DNA of 10,381 bases from Gammaproteobacteria bacterium (GTDB taxonomy: Bacteria > Pseudomonadota > Gammaproteobacteria > Arenicellales > JAOTYS01), in assembly GCA_029861795.1 (NCBI GenBank), contig JAOTYS010000136.1:1-10381 (forward strand), given 5' to 3'. Under the pieces are notes generated by a model, which had not been told where the DNA came from, searched no databases, and worked only from the letters and a program-made list of their open reading frames with translations. A program made the translations under genes and the position numbers. Positions 1-8,370 of this stretch are shown here, piece after piece (positions within the stretch are counted from its first letter, which is position 1; each line of letters starts with the position of its first letter).

Positions 1-555
1 GTTGAGCGGGCGATTAAGCGTGGCACCGGAGAACTAGAGGGCGTCGCCTATGAGGAAGTGCGCTACGAAGGCTATGCGCCGGGAGGGGCTGCAGTACTGG
101 TGGAATGTGCCACCGACAATCGCAAGCGCACGGTCAGTGAAGTGCGCCATGCATTCACCAAGCACGGCGGTAATCTTGGAACCGATGGCTCGGTGGCCTA
201 CCTGTTCAATCAATTTGGGGTGCTAGCCTTCGTAAACGGCGCTGACGAAGACCGAATCATGGATGTCGCGGTCGGGGCTGGCGCCGAAGACATCCAAAGC
301 GATGACCACGGCGGGGTTGAAGTGATCACTTCGCCCGAGCGATTCACCGCGGTTCGCGATGCGTTGATTGAGGCGGGCCTCACCCCGGATGAGGCGGAAA
401 TCACTCAGCGTGCAATGTCCGACGTGCCAATTGCCGGTGCCGACGCCGAGAAGGTGTTGACACTTCTGAATGCGCTGGAAGAGCTGGACGACGTCCAGAA
501 CGTATACAGTAATGCAGATTTTCCCGCTGAATTACTCCAGCAAGATGCGGGTTGA
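1..555 (+). CDS. yebC: YebC/PmpR family regulator, 5' end outside window
   Basis: The reading frame is open from base 1, so the gene begins upstream; 184 codons remain before the TGA, against about 245-250 residues in the family, so roughly 60 N-terminal residues are missing. The first visible residues (IKRGTGELEG, then YEGYAPGG) are the classic YebC core, followed by the FTKHGGNLG motif. The C-terminal part continues to the usual TLLNALEELDDVQNVYSN ending. Family members have been described as DNA-binding transcriptional regulators, and the homologue TACO1 and related proteins act in translation, so the exact role is unsettled. The gene lies directly upstream of ruvC, the usual gammaproteobacterial neighbour, and is probably co-transcribed with it. 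Identification is firm; function is family knowledge. Confidence 0.96.
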   Translation, partial: VERAIKRGTGELEGVAYEEVRYEGYAPGGAAVLVECATDNRKRTVSEVRHAFTKHGGNLGTDGSVAYLFNQFGVLAFVNGADEDRIMDVAVGAGAEDIQSDDHGGVEVITSPERFTAVRDALIEAGLTPDEAEITQRAMSDVPIAGADAEKVLTLLNALEELDDVQNVYSNADFPAELLQQDAG

Positions 556-582
556 TTAGTGTCGGCCGGTAACCAGCGTTTG

Positions 583-1119
583 ATGCGGGTGTTGGGTGTT
601 GATCCGGGTTCGCGTATTACTGGATACGGTGTAGTCCAGTTTGAGTCGGGGGTGGATCTCGCCCATGTCGCCAGTGGCGCGATCAAAGTCTCCGGTCAGG
701 ACTTGGCTGATCGATTGAAGTGCATTTGTGATGCCATTACCGACGTGATTGAGGCTCACAGCCCGGACGTGGTTGCGGTGGAGCAAGTGTTCATGGCGCG
801 TAATGCCCGAGCCGCACTGGTCTTGGGTCATGCGCGTGGCGCAGCGATCTGTGCGGCGGTCAATCTCGGAGTGAGTGTGGTGGAATATTCAGCGCTGCAG
901 GTCAAGCAAGCAGTGGTGGGTAATGGACGAGCGGAAAAGATCCAGGTACAGCATATGATACGCGCGCTGCTGGGGCTGAGGCAGCGCCCGCAGGCTGACG
1001 CTGCCGATGCGCTCGCCTGCGCGATCTGTCATATTCACACCGCTCAAAGTGAGCGCCGTTATCGAAACGAGGATAATCCACTAACGTCTGGCGAGCATGA
1101 TAGGGCATCTACGCGGTAA
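583..1119 (+). CDS. ruvC: Holliday junction resolvase RuvC
   Basis: RuvC is the dimeric endonuclease that cuts Holliday junctions symmetrically after RuvAB branch migration. From the ATG at 583 it has 178 residues (E. coli 173). The four acidic metal-binding residues are visible: D7 in GVDPGSRITGYG, E67 in VAVEQVFMARNA, and D139 and D142 in PQADAADALA. The start is chosen because it places the first catalytic Asp at residue 7, as in other RuvC proteins. An in-frame GTG at 559 would add eight residues and sits 3 nt after the yebC stop; TTG at 580 is another option, and none has a clear Shine-Dalgarno. The 3' end overlaps ruvA by 23 nt, suggesting coupled translation. The C-terminal tail after residue 152 is poorly conserved, as is usual. 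Confidence 0.97.
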   Translation: MRVLGVDPGSRITGYGVVQFESGVDLAHVASGAIKVSGQDLADRLKCICDAITDVIEAHSPDVVAVEQVFMARNARAALVLGHARGAAICAAVNLGVSVVEYSALQVKQAVVGNGRAEKIQVQHMIRALLGLRQRPQADAADALACAICHIHTAQSERRYRNEDNPLTSGEHDRASTR

Positions 1120-1708
1120 GTTGGTGTTCAAGCAGCCACCTCTGTTGGTACTGGACGTCAACGGGGTGGGTTACGAGCTGGAAGCTCCCATGACGACGTT
1201 CTATGACCTGCCGGAGATCGATCGGGAGGTATCGCTGCATACCCATTTGGTTGTGCGCGAGGACGCCCAATTACTTTATGGCTTCAGCCGCAACGCGCAT
1301 CGCCAACTTTTCCGCAGTCTGCTGCGGGTGAGCGGTATTGGACCAAGGGTGGGGCTGGCCATCCTGTCTGGCATTTCCATCGAAGATTTCCAGGCCAGTG
1401 TGGCCAGCGGCAATGCTGAGTATCTGACGCGTATCCCGGGCGTTGGTAATAAGACCGCGCAGCGTTTGGTGGTGGAGTTGCGTGATAAGATGCAAGGAAT
1501 GGAGGAGGATTTTGCGCCGGGCCAGCGCGCCACAGCAACCACGGCTGCTAGGCCAAATCCGGTCGAGGATGCAGTTAGCGCGTTAATCGCCCTGGGCTAC
1601 AAGCCCGCGGAGGCGAGCCGGGCCGTGCGCACGGTAGATAATGACGACATGACCAGCGAGCAGATTATTCGTGAGGCATTGCGCTCGATGTCAGGCAGTG
1701 CAGCATGA
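1097..1708 (+). CDS. ruvA: Holliday junction branch migration protein RuvA
   Basis: RuvA tetramers bind the four-way junction and load two RuvB rings. The protein has 203 residues, matching E. coli RuvA. Domains in order are an N-terminal OB fold (about 1-63, starting MIGHLRGKL), two helix-hairpin-helix motifs (VSGIGPRVG at 78-86 and IPGVGNKTA at 113-121), an Ala/Thr/Pro-rich flexible linker (about 140-155), and the C-terminal domain (about 156-198, with [12 protein letters not shown]) that contacts RuvB. The acidic pin residues E55 and D56 that keep the strands apart at the junction centre are present. The start ATG lies inside the end of ruvC, and the stop overlaps the ruvB start as ATGA, so all three ruv genes are probably translationally coupled. 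Confidence 0.97.
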   Translation: MIGHLRGKLVFKQPPLLVLDVNGVGYELEAPMTTFYDLPEIDREVSLHTHLVVREDAQLLYGFSRNAHRQLFRSLLRVSGIGPRVGLAILSGISIEDFQASVASGNAEYLTRIPGVGNKTAQRLVVELRDKMQGMEEDFAPGQRATATTAARPNPVEDAVSALIALGYKPAEASRAVRTVDNDDMTSEQIIREALRSMSGSAA

Positions 1709-2754
1709 GCGAAGGCGAGCGTTTGGTGTCTTCGGTGGCGGCGACTTCCCCAGACGAGGAAGTGCTTGAGCACAACCTTCGCCCTGCACGGCTGGATGAA
1801 TTCGTAGGTCAGGCTAAAGCACGGGCGCAGCTCGAGATCTTTATCGGTGCTGCACGCCAGCGCAGTGAGGCCCTCGACCATGTGTTGGTATTCGGAGCTC
1901 CCGGTCTGGGCAAGACCACATTGGCGCATATCATCGCCAACGAGCTCGGTGTCAATTTGCGTCAGACCTCGGGGCCGGTGCTGGAGCGCGCCGGCGATTT
2001 GGCCGCGATTTTGACTAACCTTGAGCCCAAGGACGTGTTGTTTGTCGATGAGATCCATCGGTTGAGCCCGGTGGTGGAGGAAATTCTTTACCCGGCATTG
2101 GAAGACTATCAGTTAGACATCATTATTGGGGAAGGGCCTGCGGCGCGATCGATCAAGCTCAACCTACCGCCTTTTACGTTGGTTGGTGCGACTACCAAGG
2201 CGGGGTTGTTGACGTCGCCACTGCGCGACCGATTTGGTATCGTGCAACGGCTTGAGTTCTATAGCGCTGACGAGCTCGGTCGGATTGTGAGTCGCTCCGC
2301 AGGAATTCTAGATATCCAAGCTGATCCCGAAGGCGTGCACGCCGTAGCGGCACGATCCCGCGGAACCCCACGTATTGCTAACCGTTTACTGCGCCGATCG
2401 CGTGATTTCGCGCAAATGAAGGCCGATGGACGGCTGACCGGAGAGGTCGCGGCCCAGGCCCTGGATATGTTGGAGGTGGACCAATACGGGCTAGATGTGC
2501 TGGATCGCAGTCTATTGCTTGCAGTGATTCAAAAATTCGATGGCGGACCAGTCGGGGTGGATAATCTGGCCGCGGCTGTGGGCGAAGAGCGCGGGACGCT
2601 AGAGGACGTGGTGGAGCCGTTCTTGATTCAACAGGGGTTCTTGATGCGTACGCCACGCGGTAGGGTGACAACCCGAAAGGCCTGGTCTCACTTGGGCATA
2701 GAGCCGCCTGCGGCCACATTGGCTGCACAAGCCGGACTGTTCGAACAGAGTTGA
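1705..2754 (+). CDS. ruvB: Holliday junction branch migration ATPase RuvB
   Basis: RuvB is the hexameric AAA+ motor that pulls DNA through the RuvA-bound junction. It has 349 residues, usual for the family (E. coli 336). The N-terminal [12 protein letters not shown] block is followed by Walker A GAPGLGKT (64-71, K70), Walker B VLFVDEIH (111-118, D115/E116), sensor 1 GATTKAG (161-167), the arginine finger R174 in SPLRDRFG, and sensor 2 in [12 protein letters not shown] (R223). The C-terminal winged-helix domain ends with GRVTT plus a short tail. The sensor-1 stretch reads TTKAG where E. coli RuvB has TTRAG, a conservative change. The ATG overlaps the ruvA stop. No convincing intrinsic terminator follows. 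Confidence 0.98.
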   Translation: MSEGERLVSSVAATSPDEEVLEHNLRPARLDEFVGQAKARAQLEIFIGAARQRSEALDHVLVFGAPGLGKTTLAHIIANELGVNLRQTSGPVLERAGDLAAILTNLEPKDVLFVDEIHRLSPVVEEILYPALEDYQLDIIIGEGPAARSIKLNLPPFTLVGATTKAGLLTSPLRDRFGIVQRLEFYSADELGRIVSRSAGILDIQADPEGVHAVAARSRGTPRIANRLLRRSRDFAQMKADGRLTGEVAAQALDMLEVDQYGLDVLDRSLLLAVIQKFDGGPVGVDNLAAAVGEERGTLEDVVEPFLIQQGFLMRTPRGRVTTRKAWSHLGIEPPAATLAAQAGLFEQS

Positions 2755-2819
2755 CCACATCTACCCACAATGCCCCGGACCAGGGCGAACCGGCCATCAT
2801 CCAATGATCCGTGAACCCA

Positions 2820-2849
2820 TAGTCAGCGTGGCACCAGAAAGTCTATACT
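2820..2849 (+). promoter_or_regulatory. Possible sigma-70 promoter of the ybgC-tol-pal operon
   Basis: In the 207-bp gap between ruvB and ybgC, TATACT at 2844-2849 matches the -10 consensus at five of six positions. TAGTCA at 2820-2825, 18 bp upstream, matches the -35 consensus at four of six. This would give a leader of about 105 nt before ybgC. A TTGACT at 2900-2905 has no good -10 partner at normal spacing. The site is inferred from consensus only. Confidence 0.35.
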
Positions 2850-2961
2850 GCATCAACGGCGCATCGGGCGCATTCTTTAGTGATTCGCGACCCCACCCCT
2901 TGACTGTCTTTGGTGGCGACGGGTGTGTCTATGCCCGTGGCCGGCGGTCGGCTAGAACCCG

Positions 2962-3372
2962 ATGACAGTTATGTTTGCGATTGCCGTCAGGATCTATTAT
3001 GAGGATACCGATGCGGGTGGCATTGTATACTACGCCAACTATTTGAGATTTATGGAACGTGCGCGCACTGAGTGGTTGCGCCGCGTTGGCTTCGAAATCA
3101 ACGAATTGACAGAACATCAGGGGGTTCTGCTAGCGGTCCGCTCGCTGCAGGTCGAGTACCTCAAACCGGCAAAACTGAACGATTTGTTGCAGGTAGGGGT
3201 CGAACTCGAGCATTGTGGACGTGCCAGTATTCGCCTCATCCAACAGATGCATCGTGACGCAGAGTGGATGTGCCAGGCGCGAGTGAGACTGGCCTGCCTG
3301 GATGCCGCTTCGCTTTCGCCAGTGCGCCTGCCTTTACCCCTACTTACGGAGCTCAGCGCATGGATGGGATAA
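2962..3372 (+). CDS. ybgC: Tol-Pal-associated acyl-CoA thioesterase YbgC (hotdog fold)
   Basis: YbgC is a small cytoplasmic hotdog-fold thioesterase, reported to hydrolyse acyl-CoA thioesters, and is almost always the first gene of the tol-pal operon. The 136 residues carry the family signature RIYYEDTDAGGIVYYANY near the N-terminus, with D17 equivalent to the catalytic Asp18 of E. coli YbgC, followed by RFMERARTEWLR and later VEYLKPAKLNDLL. The length is close to that of E. coli (134). The start at ATG 2962 lacks a strong Shine-Dalgarno; ATG 2971 is also possible. The 3' end overlaps tolQ by 13 nt, so it belongs to the same transcript. Its role in Tol-Pal function is still unclear in the family. 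Confidence 0.93.
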   Translation: MTVMFAIAVRIYYEDTDAGGIVYYANYLRFMERARTEWLRRVGFEINELTEHQGVLLAVRSLQVEYLKPAKLNDLLQVGVELEHCGRASIRLIQQMHRDAEWMCQARVRLACLDAASLSPVRLPLPLLTELSAWMG

Positions 3373-4073
3373 ACCTCGCCGCGTCCGTCGACGGCGTTTC
3401 TCTGATCGAGCTGGTTAGACAGGCGAGCCTGTTGGTACAGGCCGTCATGGTGATCCTGTTGCTGGCTTCGTTGATTTCCTGGACTATGATTTTCCAGAAG
3501 TGGTTCAGCACCAAAACCGCGATGCGCTCTGCCGACGACTTTGAGGACGATTTCTGGTCGGGCGGGGACATGAATCGACTGTACATGGAGTGGTCGGGTA
3601 AGCGTAAGGACCCCACCGGAATGGCTAGTATATTTGTGGCGGGTTTCCGCGAGTACACTCGGTTGTCAGGCAAGGGTCACATCGATCGACCGGACATTGT
3701 GGATGGTGTGCACCGCGCCATGCGTGTGGCCTTGACCAGGGAAATTGAGTCGTTGGAGACCAACTTATCTTTCTTGGCGACTGTGGGTTCCACCAGCCCG
3801 TACATAGGGTTGTTCGGCACGGTGTGGGGGATCATGAATTCATTCCGCGCCCTTGGGAGCTTGCAGCAAGTGACTATCGCTACTGTCGCCCCGGGTATCG
3901 CTGAGGCGTTGATCGCCACCGCCATGGGTTTATTTGCTGCGATACCCGCGGTGATTGCCTATAACCGCTTCTCTAACGACGCGGAACGCCTGATTAGCCG
4001 TTATGAGATTTTCATGGAGGAATTTTTGAGTATCGTAAATCGTCAAGCTTTTACCGCGGCCCACGCCGCATAA
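3360..4073 (+). CDS. tolQ: Tol-Pal system proton-channel subunit TolQ
   Basis: TolQ is the inner-membrane MotA/ExbB-family stator that, with TolR, uses the proton motive force to energise TolA during outer-membrane constriction at division. The 237 residues (E. coli 230) have three membrane segments: about 22-44 (LLVQAVMVILLLASLISW), 137-160 and 173-200. The conserved polar channel stretches are visible: GSTSPYIGLFGTVWGIM (143-159) and TVAPGIAEALIATAMGL (175-191), with threonines equivalent to the functional ones of E. coli. Start ATG 3360 is preferred because GGAG at 3348-3351 lies 8 nt upstream and the N-terminus then fits the family; a longer frame from 3264 would lie inside ybgC. The gene overlaps ybgC by 13 nt and is followed by tolR after 5 nt. 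Confidence 0.97.
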   Translation: MDGINLAASVDGVSLIELVRQASLLVQAVMVILLLASLISWTMIFQKWFSTKTAMRSADDFEDDFWSGGDMNRLYMEWSGKRKDPTGMASIFVAGFREYTRLSGKGHIDRPDIVDGVHRAMRVALTREIESLETNLSFLATVGSTSPYIGLFGTVWGIMNSFRALGSLQQVTIATVAPGIAEALIATAMGLFAAIPAVIAYNRFSNDAERLISRYEIFMEEFLSIVNRQAFTAAHAA

Positions 4074-4078
4074 CTGCC

Positions 4079-4507
4079 ATGGCTGACTACAGAAAGCACC
4101 GCAAGAAAAGGATGTCGGAGATCAATGTCGTGCCTTATATCGACGTCATGTTAGTGCTGCTGGTCATCTTTATGATTACGGCGCCGTTGCTTACACAGGG
4201 CGTCGACATTGATCTGCCGTCGGCTGAAGCCACGCCTATAGAGCAAGACGAGACAGAACCGTTCATATTGAGAATAGACCGAAATGGCGACTACTTCGTT
4301 AATGAAGATGAGGAGGTGTCATCGCCCCAGGCTGTGAAAGTCAAAGCAGCAGCTGTACTTCGACATCAACCGGAGACCCGCTTTCTGGTGTATGGCGATG
4401 AGAGCGTTGCCTATGGTGAGGTGGTGCGTGCTATGGTTGCGCTGCAACAGGCCGGAGTACCTAATGTCGGACTGATTACAGAGTCCCCTGAGGAAGGCAG
4501 TAACTAG
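4079..4507 (+). CDS. tolR: Tol-Pal system protein TolR
   Basis: TolR is the ExbD/MotB-like partner of TolQ. The 142 residues (as in E. coli) show a basic cytoplasmic N-terminus (DYRKHRKKRMSEINVVP), one membrane helix at about 20-38 containing the proton-carrying Asp at position 22 (YIDVMLVLLVIFMITAPLL), then the GVDIDLPSA motif and a periplasmic domain ending in the VPNVGLITE element. Spacing is 5 nt after tolQ and 2 nt before tolA. Assignment to TolR rather than ExbD rests on the operon context. Confidence 0.97.
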   Translation: MADYRKHRKKRMSEINVVPYIDVMLVLLVIFMITAPLLTQGVDIDLPSAEATPIEQDETEPFILRIDRNGDYFVNEDEEVSSPQAVKVKAAAVLRHQPETRFLVYGDESVAYGEVVRAMVALQQAGVPNVGLITESPEEGSN

Positions 4508-4509
4508 TC

Positions 4510-5487
4510 ATGGCCACTCGTGCCGGAAAATTTGGACTCACCGCCAAGTCGCTTTTCCTTGCTTTGGTGATCCATGGGCTCGTGTTGATGTTGATGATGG
4601 TGCATTTCAGCCGGGATTCAGGCGCGATAGCGCAGTCGGCACCAGAGAGCGTTCCGATCCAAGCCATGGTGGTGGATGAATCCGACGTAGAACAACATCT
4701 TGCCGAGCTCAAGGCGGAAGACGAGAGTAAGAAGCAACAAGCGCTTGAGGCGAGACAAAAGCTCGAGGAGGCGAAGAAGCTGCGCGAGCAGGAGCAAGAG
4801 AAGCTCGCTGAGCTAGAAAAGAGGAGAAAACAAGAAGAACAGAAGATTGCCGAGGCGGAGAAAAAACGTAAGACTGAACAGGCAAAGGTGTTAGAAGCGG
4901 AGAAAAAGCGCAAAGAAGAGCAAGCCAAGGTCTTGGCCGAAGAGAAGAAGCGTAAAGAAGACCAACAAAAGGCCGAGGCAGAGAAAAAGCGGCTTGCCGA
5001 GCAAAAGAGACGTGAAGAAGAGGAGGAGAAGAAAAGGAAAGAGGAAGAGTTAAGACTGGTCAAGCTCGAGAAGGAACAGGAAGAAAAACGCAAAGCTGAA
5101 GAGGTCGCGCGCAAGGCGGCCGAGGAAAAACGCCGGCAAGAGGAAGAACTGCAAGAAAAGCTTGCAGAAGAACGACTAAGGGGTAGGGCCCAAAGCGCGC
5201 TTGCCGCCCTTATACCCGCGATCCAGCAAGCGGTAAGCCGCAACTGGATTCGCCCTCCGGATTCGGAATCGAACTTGGAGGCCAAAGTGCTGGTTACGGT
5301 AAGCCCGTCGGGAGAAGTGCTGGAAGCTAAGGTGACCAGCAGCAGCGGTGATCCTATATTTGACCGCTCGGTGGAAGCCGCAGTGCTCAAGGCGTCACCC
5401 TTACCCATCCCGCGGGATCAAGAACTTTACGGATTCTTTCGCCAATTCATTTTTAGATTTAAACCGGATGCACCCTTGATCTCATAA
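4510..5487 (+). CDS. tolA: Envelope-spanning protein TolA
   Basis: TolA connects the TolQR motor to TolB and Pal across the periplasm. The 325 residues show three domains: an N-terminal membrane anchor at about 13-33 with the conserved His22 that contacts TolQ; a long Lys/Glu/Ala-rich helical region at about 57-235; and a C-terminal globular TonB-like domain (about 238-325, with [13 protein letters not shown] and [14 protein letters not shown]) that binds TolB, Pal and, in other bacteria, phage and colicins. The residue four before His22 is Ala, where E. coli has Ser18. The protein is shorter than E. coli TolA (421), mainly because the helical domain is shorter. The coding strand is strongly purine-rich over 4720-5170 because of the Lys/Glu codons. 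Confidence 0.96.
   Translation: MATRAGKFGLTAKSLFLALVIHGLVLMLMMVHFSRDSGAIAQSAPESVPIQAMVVDESDVEQHLAELKAEDESKKQQALEARQKLEEAKKLREQEQEKLAELEKRRKQEEQKIAEAEKKRKTEQAKVLEAEKKRKEEQAKVLAEEKKRKEDQQKAEAEKKRLAEQKRREEEEEKKRKEEELRLVKLEKEQEEKRKAEEVARKAAEEKRRQEEELQEKLAEERLRGRAQSALAALIPAIQQAVSRNWIRPPDSESNLEAKVLVTVSPSGEVLEAKVTSSSGDPIFDRSVEAAVLKASPLPIPRDQELYGFFRQFIFRFKPDAPLIS
4852..4980 (+). repeat. 14-residue tandem repeats in the TolA helical domain
   Basis: Inside tolA a unit of 42 bp encodes [14 protein letters not shown] (4852-4893), [14 protein letters not shown] (4894-4935), then a diverged copy [14 protein letters not shown] (from 4936) and part of a fourth beginning AEKKR. Two heptads per unit fits a coiled coil or long single helix. 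Synonymous differences between copies show they are not very recent duplicates. Confidence 0.75.
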
Positions 5488-5492
5488 ATACA

Positions 5493-6803
5493 ATGAAGCG
5501 ACTGATCAGAATATTCTTTATATTGACGTTTGGCCTCGGATCTACCAGCGCGGTCGCACAAAACGAGCCTTTACAAATAGACATCACTCAGGGTGTGGAG
5601 CGAGGCTATCCCGTTGCTGTGGTGCCGTTTGAGACTTCAGGTGTAGAACCGCCTCATTCAGTGAGTGACATTGTTGAGGCCGATCTGGGACGCAGCGGCC
5701 GCTTCGAACCGCTTCCCCAAGAGGATTTTCTAAACCAGCCCCACGACCATACAGAAGTCAACTACAAGGATTGGCGTCTGATCCAGGCGGAATGGCTGGT
5801 GGTCGGACGCGTGCAAGACGTTGGAGGCGATCGATACAAAGTCCAGTTTCAACTGTTTGACGTGTTTAAGAGCAGTCAAGTCGCAGGCTTTTTCTATACC
5901 GTGAGTGGTAGACAGTTGCGCAAACTTGCGCACCAAATCAGCGATCTTATATATGAGAAGGTCACGGGCCAAAAAGGCGCTTTCGACACGCGTATCGCTT
6001 ACGTCACGGTTTCGAGACAAGAAGACGGAAGTGCTCGACACTTATTAAGGGTGGCGGATTCGGATGGGTATGGTCCCAAGACCATCCTGCAATCTAAGGA
6101 ATCAATCATGTCACCGGCGTGGTCACCCGACAGCACCCATCTTGCCTACGTGTCGTTCGAGAATGGTCGGTCCATGGTCTATATACAGCGACTCTCCGAC
6201 GGTACGCGTAATCGTGTGGCAGAGTTTCAAGGTATTAACAGTGCCCCGGCTTGGTCGCCGGAAGGTCGTCGCCTCGCCATGGCGCTATCCCGCGATGGTA
6301 ACCCAGAGATCTATGTATTAGACGTGTCAAATCGCCAGCTCGAGCGTTTGACTAGGCACCTTGGCATCGATACCGAACCTGCATGGTCACCGGACGGGCG
6401 ACAAATCGTTTTCACCTCAGACCGTAGTGGCAAGCCCCAGATCTATCGCATGAACGCAGATGGCACCGGGGTGCAGCGCGTAACGTTTGAAGGTACGTAC
6501 AACGCGCGTGCTTCGTACGCCGCAGATGGCCAACGTTTGACCTTGGTGACCAATCAAGGCAGTGGCTTTCGCATCGGCGTGTATAACATGAACAGCGGGG
6601 CCACTCGAATACTAACTGATTCGAGCCTCGACGAGTCTCCCTCGTTCGCCCCAAACGGGCAGATGATTCTCTATGCCACCAAGGCGGGTGGTAAAGGGGT
6701 GTTGGCAGCGGTGTCCGCCGACGGGCGGGTAAAACAGGTGTTGAAGTTCCTGCAAGGAGACGTGCGGGAACCGGCTTGGTCTCCATTTAACCGTAAACTA
6801 TAA
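5493..6803 (+). CDS. tolB: Tol-Pal system beta-propeller protein TolB
   Basis: TolB is the periplasmic protein that binds Pal and is displaced by the pull of TolA. The 436 residues (E. coli 430) begin with a Sec signal peptide: MKRLIRI, a hydrophobic stretch, then STSAVA with cleavage expected after A22. The N-terminal domain follows (about 23-165, including [14 protein letters not shown]). A six-bladed propeller begins around residue 170, with repeated PAWSPD-type blade motifs ([68 protein letters not shown]). The start lies 5 nt after the tolA stop, and the stop codon is part of the Shine-Dalgarno of pal. Confidence 0.97.
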   Translation: MKRLIRIFFILTFGLGSTSAVAQNEPLQIDITQGVERGYPVAVVPFETSGVEPPHSVSDIVEADLGRSGRFEPLPQEDFLNQPHDHTEVNYKDWRLIQAEWLVVGRVQDVGGDRYKVQFQLFDVFKSSQVAGFFYTVSGRQLRKLAHQISDLIYEKVTGQKGAFDTRIAYVTVSRQEDGSARHLLRVADSDGYGPKTILQSKESIMSPAWSPDSTHLAYVSFENGRSMVYIQRLSDGTRNRVAEFQGINSAPAWSPEGRRLAMALSRDGNPEIYVLDVSNRQLERLTRHLGIDTEPAWSPDGRQIVFTSDRSGKPQIYRMNADGTGVQRVTFEGTYNARASYAADGQRLTLVTNQGSGFRIGVYNMNSGATRILTDSSLDESPSFAPNGQMILYATKAGGKGVLAAVSADGRVKQVLKFLQGDVREPAWSPFNRKL

Positions 6804-6807
6804 GGAG
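6801..6807 (+). promoter_or_regulatory. Ribosome binding site of pal
   Basis: TAAGGAG is a near-perfect Shine-Dalgarno that includes the tolB stop codon. It is the strongest such site in the tol operon, in keeping with the high level at which Pal is made. The spacing is 5 nt to ATG 6813 and 8 nt to ATG 6816, so initiation at the second Met is possible. Confidence 0.7.
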
Positions 6808-6812
6808 TCAAA

Positions 6813-7340
6813 ATGATGCGCAATAAGCTGATCGTCCTGTTGGTGTTGTTGCTAGGCGTGACCGTGGTAGGCTGCGGCAAACGCAAAGCCGTAGAAGGTG
6901 TAGAAGTAGAAGAAACCATGGTAATCGATGAAGGCGCCAGCGCCACTGGTATGGATGACCAAAGCGGAGCAGCAGGAGGATTGTTAGGGGCCGGTGACGG
7001 AGATCCGCTCAATCAACGTCGAGTCTATTTTGAGTACGACAGCAGTGCGATCGATGATGAGTCTCGCATTATTGTCGAAGCGCATTCAGCTTATCTGGTA
7101 ACTGACCCCAGTCTCAGCGTAGTACTCGAAGGCCACGCTGATGAGCGCGGCACACGCGAGTACAATCTCGCGCTGGGTGAGCGGCGCGCCCAGGCGGTCG
7201 CTCGACTGATGCAAGCGTTGGGCGTTACCGCCGATCGGATCCAGACTGTGTCGTATGGCGAAGAGCGGCCGGTGGCCTTGGGTCAAGATGAAGAATCATT
7301 TCAGTTGAATCGGAGGGTCGAGATCCTCTATGGCAATTAA
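6813..7340 (+). CDS. pal: Peptidoglycan-associated lipoprotein Pal
   Basis: Pal is the outer-membrane lipoprotein that binds peptidoglycan non-covalently and is relocated to the septum by the other Tol proteins. The 175 residues start with a lipoprotein signal peptide, lipobox VVGC with the acylated Cys at 21 (20 if the second Met is used). An acidic, Gly-rich linker (about 26-65) follows, then an OmpA-like domain (about 70-173). That domain shows VYFEYDSSAID, the peptidoglycan-binding motif GHADERGTREYNLALGERRA (107-126, with D110 and R125), and NRRVEI near the end. Length and order match E. coli Pal (173). It lies between tolB (9 nt upstream) and cpoB (15 nt downstream). Confidence 0.97.
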   Translation: MMRNKLIVLLVLLLGVTVVGCGKRKAVEGVEVEETMVIDEGASATGMDDQSGAAGGLLGAGDGDPLNQRRVYFEYDSSAIDDESRIIVEAHSAYLVTDPSLSVVLEGHADERGTREYNLALGERRAQAVARLMQALGVTADRIQTVSYGEERPVALGQDEESFQLNRRVEILYGN

Positions 7341-7355
7341 CTATCTCACAATTCC

Positions 7356-8261
7356 GTGGCGAATCAGCGAATACGGTTAGGGTTAACACTGGGGATACTG
7401 TTGGTGGTCGGTGGGTGTGCAAGCTCACCTCCGCCACCACAACCCCCTGCGCCGAAGGCGGACGCCGAGATGCTAAAGGCATTGGTGCAAATGGAGGCGA
7501 TCCAGACAGAGCTGCAGGATCTCCGCAATGAAGCGGAGCTGCAGAGGCGGGAAGTGGAACGCTTGGTGCAACGACAACGCGAACTCTACCGTGAACTTGA
7601 TCAACGTATACGTTCGCAGGAGCGTCAGGGTGGATTATCGCCTTCAACGCCGACGACGCCGTCTTTGTCAACATTGCCTAGTAACACCCCGACTTATCAG
7701 CCGAGTACGCCCAGTGTTGGTTCGGACGCTTCCACAACAACTGTTACACAACCGCAAACGGGTACCGAGCCCAGTGTGAACGAGATTACCATCGGGGCAA
7801 CCTCACCCACTACTTCTTCTCCCTCAACCGCTACCCCTTCCACGACACAGCCGGCGTCGGGGGATGCCCAGGAAGCGTACCTGGCTGCATTCGAGCTCCT
7901 GCGTCAGAGTCGTTATGAGGACGCCATTTCTGCCTTTAACGGTTTATTGGCTCGTCACCCGAACAGCGACTTGGCCGACGATGCCCAGTATTGGATTGCC
8001 GAAGCACACTACGTCACGCGCAATTTCAACGCAGCGCTACAGGGGTTTCGCACGGTGATCAGTCGTTATACCCAAAGTCCGAGGGTGCCTGAGGCGCTGC
8101 TTAAGATTGGCTACGTCCAGTATGAGATGGGCGCCATGGAAGATGCGCGTGCCACTCTGACCAATGTGATCAATCAGTTTCCGGATAGTCGGGTTGCGAT
8201 TTCTGCCCAAACTCGTTTGCAAAAAATAGAGCAGCAGGCGCCGTCGACTTCGACACAATGA
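7356..8261 (+). CDS. cpoB: Cell division coordinator CpoB (YbgF), predicted lipoprotein
   Basis: CpoB is the last gene of the tol-pal operon; in E. coli it couples Tol-Pal-driven outer-membrane constriction with peptidoglycan synthesis by PBP1B and LpoB. The 301 residues contain a signal peptide ending LLVVGGC, so Cys21 is probably acylated and, with Ala-Ser following, sorted to the outer membrane. A Pro-rich stretch (25-33) is followed by a trimerising coiled coil (about 36-90), a Ser/Thr/Pro linker of nearly 80 residues (about 92-169), and a C-terminal TPR domain (about 172-295, with FNGLLARHPNSDLADDAQYW and VINQFPDSRVA). E. coli CpoB is a soluble periplasmic protein. The GTG start has no visible Shine-Dalgarno, but it gives the only complete signal peptide. 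Confidence 0.93.
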   Translation: MANQRIRLGLTLGILLVVGGCASSPPPPQPPAPKADAEMLKALVQMEAIQTELQDLRNEAELQRREVERLVQRQRELYRELDQRIRSQERQGGLSPSTPTTPSLSTLPSNTPTYQPSTPSVGSDASTTTVTQPQTGTEPSVNEITIGATSPTTSSPSTATPSTTQPASGDAQEAYLAAFELLRQSRYEDAISAFNGLLARHPNSDLADDAQYWIAEAHYVTRNFNAALQGFRTVISRYTQSPRVPEALLKIGYVQYEMGAMEDARATLTNVINQFPDSRVAISAQTRLQKIEQQAPSTSTQ

Positions 8262-8267
8262 GTCACA

Positions 8268-8315
8268 CCTGCGTTTCGGTCGTAGGTACGCAGGCTAACA
8301 CCGACCAACGCCTGC
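8268..8315 (+). other. Competing hairpins just after cpoB
   Basis: CCTGCGT (8268-8274) can pair with ACGCAGG (8288-8294), a 7-bp stem. GCAGGC (8290-8295) can instead pair with GCCTGC (8310-8315), so the two stems are mutually exclusive. TCGGT in the first loop could also pair with ACCGA at 8300-8304. There is no T-run, so this is not a classic intrinsic terminator; it may mark the 3' end of the operon transcript or simply be GC-rich inverted repeats. Confidence 0.4.
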
Positions 8316-8370
8316 ACATCACCGAGATCTTCTACCCGCGATGCCGATACAGCCGAACCCCGGAGTGAAT

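Noticed and set aside
2755..2960. Intrinsic terminator after ruvB
   Set aside because: Only short repeats such as ATCAT/ATGAT and no GC-rich stem with T-run; the ruv transcript may read through or end by Rho.
2931..3002. 24-codon frame overlapping the ybgC start (MPVAGGRLEP...)
   Set aside because: No ribosome binding site and no sign of conservation; probably chance, though a leader peptide cannot be excluded.
3264..3359. Upstream extension of tolQ starting at 3264
   Set aside because: It lies within ybgC in another frame, and ATG 3360 has a Shine-Dalgarno and gives the family-typical N-terminus.
4476..5408. Long open frame on the minus strand opposite tolA (310 codons, Ser/Phe/Cys-rich)
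   Set aside because: It is the mirror of Lys/Glu-rich codons in tolA; low-complexity composition and no recognisable domain.
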